Shown piece after piece: positions 61,987 through 64,000 of a stretch of 64,000 nucleotides of DNA (positions within the stretch are counted from its first letter, which is position 1; each line of letters starts with the position of its first letter). Source of the DNA: Tropicibacter sp. Alg240-R139 (GTDB lineage Bacteria > Pseudomonadota > Alphaproteobacteria > Rhodobacterales > Rhodobacteraceae); the NCBI RefSeq assembly GCF_900537075.1, contig NZ_UNRA01000002.1, positions 793,249 to 857,248 on the forward strand, written 5' to 3'. The notes below the pieces were generated by a model. The model saw nothing but the letters and a program-made list of their open reading frames with translations. It was not told the DNA's origin and made no database searches. The position numbers were made by a program, and so were the translations under genes.

Positions 61987-62688
61987 TCAGTATTGGGTGC
62001 GGAACCGATAGCCTGGGTGGTGGGTCATGCGAACGTAGGTGACCGGCTTCCCTTGCAGCCAGGTGGTTCGTTCCAATTGGATCACCGGGGTTCCAACGGC
62101 TGTTGCCAGAAAGTCAGACAGCTTTGAATCAGTCGACACGGCCGAGAACGTGATCTCCGCATCCGTAAACGGCACCGCGTTCAGCAACCACTCATTTGGG
62201 CCAACTGTTGTCAGATCGGCGTGCTCAATATCGGGCACCGTGGTGATGTTGATCCAGCGTTCTTCAAACTGAAAGGGGCGGTTGTCCGCATAATGCATGC
62301 ACAGCAAATGCAATACCCGCGTGCCGGACTTGATCCCCAACTGAGAGGTCAGCCATGCAGGTGCCTCGGACACTGAGCGTTCAACCAGAGCATAGCGGTA
62401 TACCGCATTTTGGTCTTCCACAGTCTGGCGCACGACCGCAATCTCGATCTTGGCATGCTTCACCGGCGCGATTTTCACACGGGTTCCGCTCTTGCGTCGT
62501 CGCTCGACGAATCCCTGCTCGGCCAATTCCCGCAGGGCCCGGTTCACAGTGGCCCGGGCGCAACCGAATTCTTCAGCCAGCTCGGTTTCCGTGGGCAGCA
62601 ACGCCCCCTGAGGCCAAATCCTAGCCTCAATCCGGCGTTTGACCTCGTCGCGGACTGCATGAAAGGTTGTGCGTTTTGGGGGCTGCAA
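61987..62688 (-). CDS. hutC: Histidine utilisation repressor (GntR/UTRA)
   Basis: A 233-residue repressor that senses urocanate and controls histidine degradation. It has an N-terminal GntR HTH (TELAEEFGCARATVNRALRELAEQGFVERRRKSGTRV, split over about 33-68) and a C-terminal UTRA domain (VLHLLCMHYADNRPFQFEERWI...). It is next to hutF on the same strand, the normal place for HutC. No obvious HutC operator palindrome was seen in the 87-base gap between them. Confidence 0.92.
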   Translation of the reverse strand: MQPPKRTTFHAVRDEVKRRIEARIWPQGALLPTETELAEEFGCARATVNRALRELAEQGFVERRRKSGTRVKIAPVKHAKIEIAVVRQTVEDQNAVYRYALVERSVSEAPAWLTSQLGIKSGTRVLHLLCMHYADNRPFQFEERWINITTVPDIEHADLTTVGPNEWLLNAVPFTDAEITFSAVSTDSKLSDFLATAVGTPVIQLERTTWLQGKPVTYVRMTHHPGYRFRTQY

Positions 62689-62775
62689 AGCTAAATAAGT
62701 CCTATTTATTGAGTAGGTCTGTTCATCTGCCCAGATTCAACCAAAAGTGTAAAGAGAGACTGACTCTATTTAGCA

Positions 62776-64000
62776 TCATATTGAGTCCATCAGCGACCGA
62801 ATTGCGCACGAGTAGGACGAAACTATCTGTTCTCGGGCAATGTGGCGCCCGCTTTTGACCATGTGCCGCCCGGCGGACCAGACATCAGTGACCACGTTAT
62901 CGTTTGCTGCAAACACAAGGCCATCCAGCAGTTGATCGTCTTCCAAAGCACAAAGCGCAGTGTCTTCGCCATTCACAGCCACCAGATCGGCCAGGAAGCC
63001 GACGCTGATTTGCCCGGTCTGCCGTCCCAGGGCCTGCGCGCCCCCATGGGCCGCATCCAGATAAATTGCCGCGCCAACAGAACCTTCGCCCTCAATCATC
63101 ACGTTGCGCTGCAGGTCGCGCAGACGCTGCGAATACTCAAGTGTGCGCAATTCTTCGGTCAGGGAGATGCGTACGTTGGAATCTGAGCCCACACCATACG
63201 TGCCACCCTCGGCCAGGAAGGTCGGGCCATTGAACGGGCCATCGCCTAGGTTGGCTTCGGTAATTGGGCACAGGCCGGCGACTGCGCCTGCGCGGGCCAT
63301 GTTTCGGGTCTCGTCCTGGGTCATGTGCGTGGCGTGGATCAAGCACCATGAGGCGTCGACCGATGCGTTGGCCAGCAACCATTCAACCGGGCGTGCGCCC
63401 AACCAGCCCTGCACATCCGCCACCTCTTTGGGTTGTTCCGAAATATGGATGTGGACGGGGTTTTCTTCCTTTAACGTCAGCGCCTCGGTCAGATCACGCG
63501 GCGACGTTGCACGCAAAGAGTGGGGTGCAATCCCAACGCGGGTATCTTTGGGCAGAGTGCGGGCTGCATTGGCACGGGCCTGTGTCACCAATTCGGCAAA
63601 GCTGTCCACTGTGTTGCCAAACCGGGTTTGCCCGCCGCTGAGTGGCTGTTCACCCGCGCCGCCATAGGTGTAAAGAACCGGTAGATGCGTCAAGCCGATC
63701 CCGGTCGTTCGGGCAGCGGAGAACACCCTGTCGCTAAGCTCGGTCATCGTATCAAACCGCGCACCGCCGGGCTGGTGGTGAACATAGTGAAACTCACCGA
63801 CCGAGGCATATCCCGCCTCGAGCATCTCCATGAACACCAGGGCTGCGATGGCCTCATACTGCTCCGGCGTGATGTGTTCCATGAAGCGGTACATCAATGT
63901 ACGCCAGGTCCAGAAGCTGTCCTTGCCCGCGGCGCGCACCTCGGTCATGCCAGCCATGGCGCGTTGAAACGAGTGAGAGTGCAGGTTCCCCAACGAAGGC
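62776..64000 (-). CDS. hutF: Formimidoylglutamate deiminase (5' end outside window)
   Basis: Converts N-formimidoylglutamate to N-formylglutamate in histidine degradation, via the five-step route. At least 408 residues are visible; the reading frame continues past the right edge (the codons before the first internal TTG encode Pro-Ser), so the N-terminus is missing. Amidohydrolase-fold motifs are NLHSHSFQRAM (metal HxH), GIAPHSLRATSP, ISEQP, LIHATHM, and GVGSDSNVRI. The context with hutC supports the name over other amidohydrolases such as guanine deaminase. Confidence 0.92.
   Translation of the reverse strand, partial: PSLGNLHSHSFQRAMAGMTEVRAAGKDSFWTWRTLMYRFMEHITPEQYEAIAALVFMEMLEAGYASVGEFHYVHHQPGGARFDTMTELSDRVFSAARTTGIGLTHLPVLYTYGGAGEQPLSGGQTRFGNTVDSFAELVTQARANAARTLPKDTRVGIAPHSLRATSPRDLTEALTLKEENPVHIHISEQPKEVADVQGWLGARPVEWLLANASVDASWCLIHATHMTQDETRNMARAGAVAGLCPITEANLGDGPFNGPTFLAEGGTYGVGSDSNVRISLTEELRTLEYSQRLRDLQRNVMIEGEGSVGAAIYLDAAHGGAQALGRQTGQISVGFLADLVAVNGEDTALCALEDDQLLDGLVFAANDNVVTDVWSAGRHMVKSGRHIAREQIVSSYSCAIRSLMDSI

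Overview
The window reads as a chromosomal segment of a marine alphaproteobacterium of the Roseobacter group (Rhodobacteraceae, Ruegeria-like). This is inferred from remembered gene content and gene order, not from a search. The pointers are an rpiA / small gene / gor run, a SAM-II riboswitch in front of metZ, glyQ and glyS separated by a MarC gene, a DUF6446-like gene and gltS, a PPDK-like gene after glyS, a DddP-like M24 protein, and high-GC codon use. No tRNA, rRNA, CRISPR array, transposase or integrase was seen. Nearly all of it is housekeeping or core-accessory DNA.

Layout. 0-8 kb: membrane protein, purA, a very acidic unknown protein, thiamine pyrophosphokinase, an EamA exporter, L-serine dehydratase. 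8-17 kb: a GST, a class III cyclase-like protein, rpiA, gor, then hflK-hflC-DUF2065 and a Do-type (DegP-like) periplasmic protease. 17-26 kb: a Crp/Fnr regulator, ispZ, an EamA transporter, ftsY, a YhhN enzyme, an AlkB-type hydroxylase, a GST, xseA, purD. 27-32 kb: a MarR-controlled divergent locus (ABA4-like membrane protein plus P-loop kinase), a ferredoxin coupled to a secreted FG-GAP protein, a free-standing DnaE2-type OB fold, a lipoprotein, a GST and an alpha/beta hydrolase. 32-40 kb: riboswitch-metZ, a YkuD_2 protein, a DddP-like/2OG-oxygenase/LysR locus, folE2. 40-57 kb: a basic Ala/Lys-rich protein, trkH with a ThDP decarboxylase, a secreted pseudoprotease, glyQ...glyS, a PPDK-like enzyme, a cell-wall hydrolase, folB-folP. 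57-64 kb: an EamA transporter, a Rieske oxygenase, ilvC divergent from two overlapping Lrp genes, hutC and the 3' part of hutF.

The most unusual signal is not a gene. Nine copies of a structured intergenic element (about 80-135 bp) are scattered through the window, mostly just 3' of genes and usually between convergent genes. All share a GC-rich hairpin ending in CCCAAC, a purine-rich GAGGAG linker, a second hairpin usually capped by a GNNA tetraloop, and a CGACGA-GGCGGGAG tail. The stem of the second hairpin changes sequence between copies by compensatory substitutions, which points to selection on an RNA (or DNA) structure. Two 5' subfamilies can be recognised.

Other points worth attention: a SAM-II aptamer with an apparent mutually exclusive antiterminator/terminator in front of metZ; a T9 tract that breaks the natural ATG-initiated frame of the gene after rpiA; a trypsin-fold protein that has lost all three catalytic residues; a cyclase lacking the transition-state Asn; and an AT-rich insertion within glyS.
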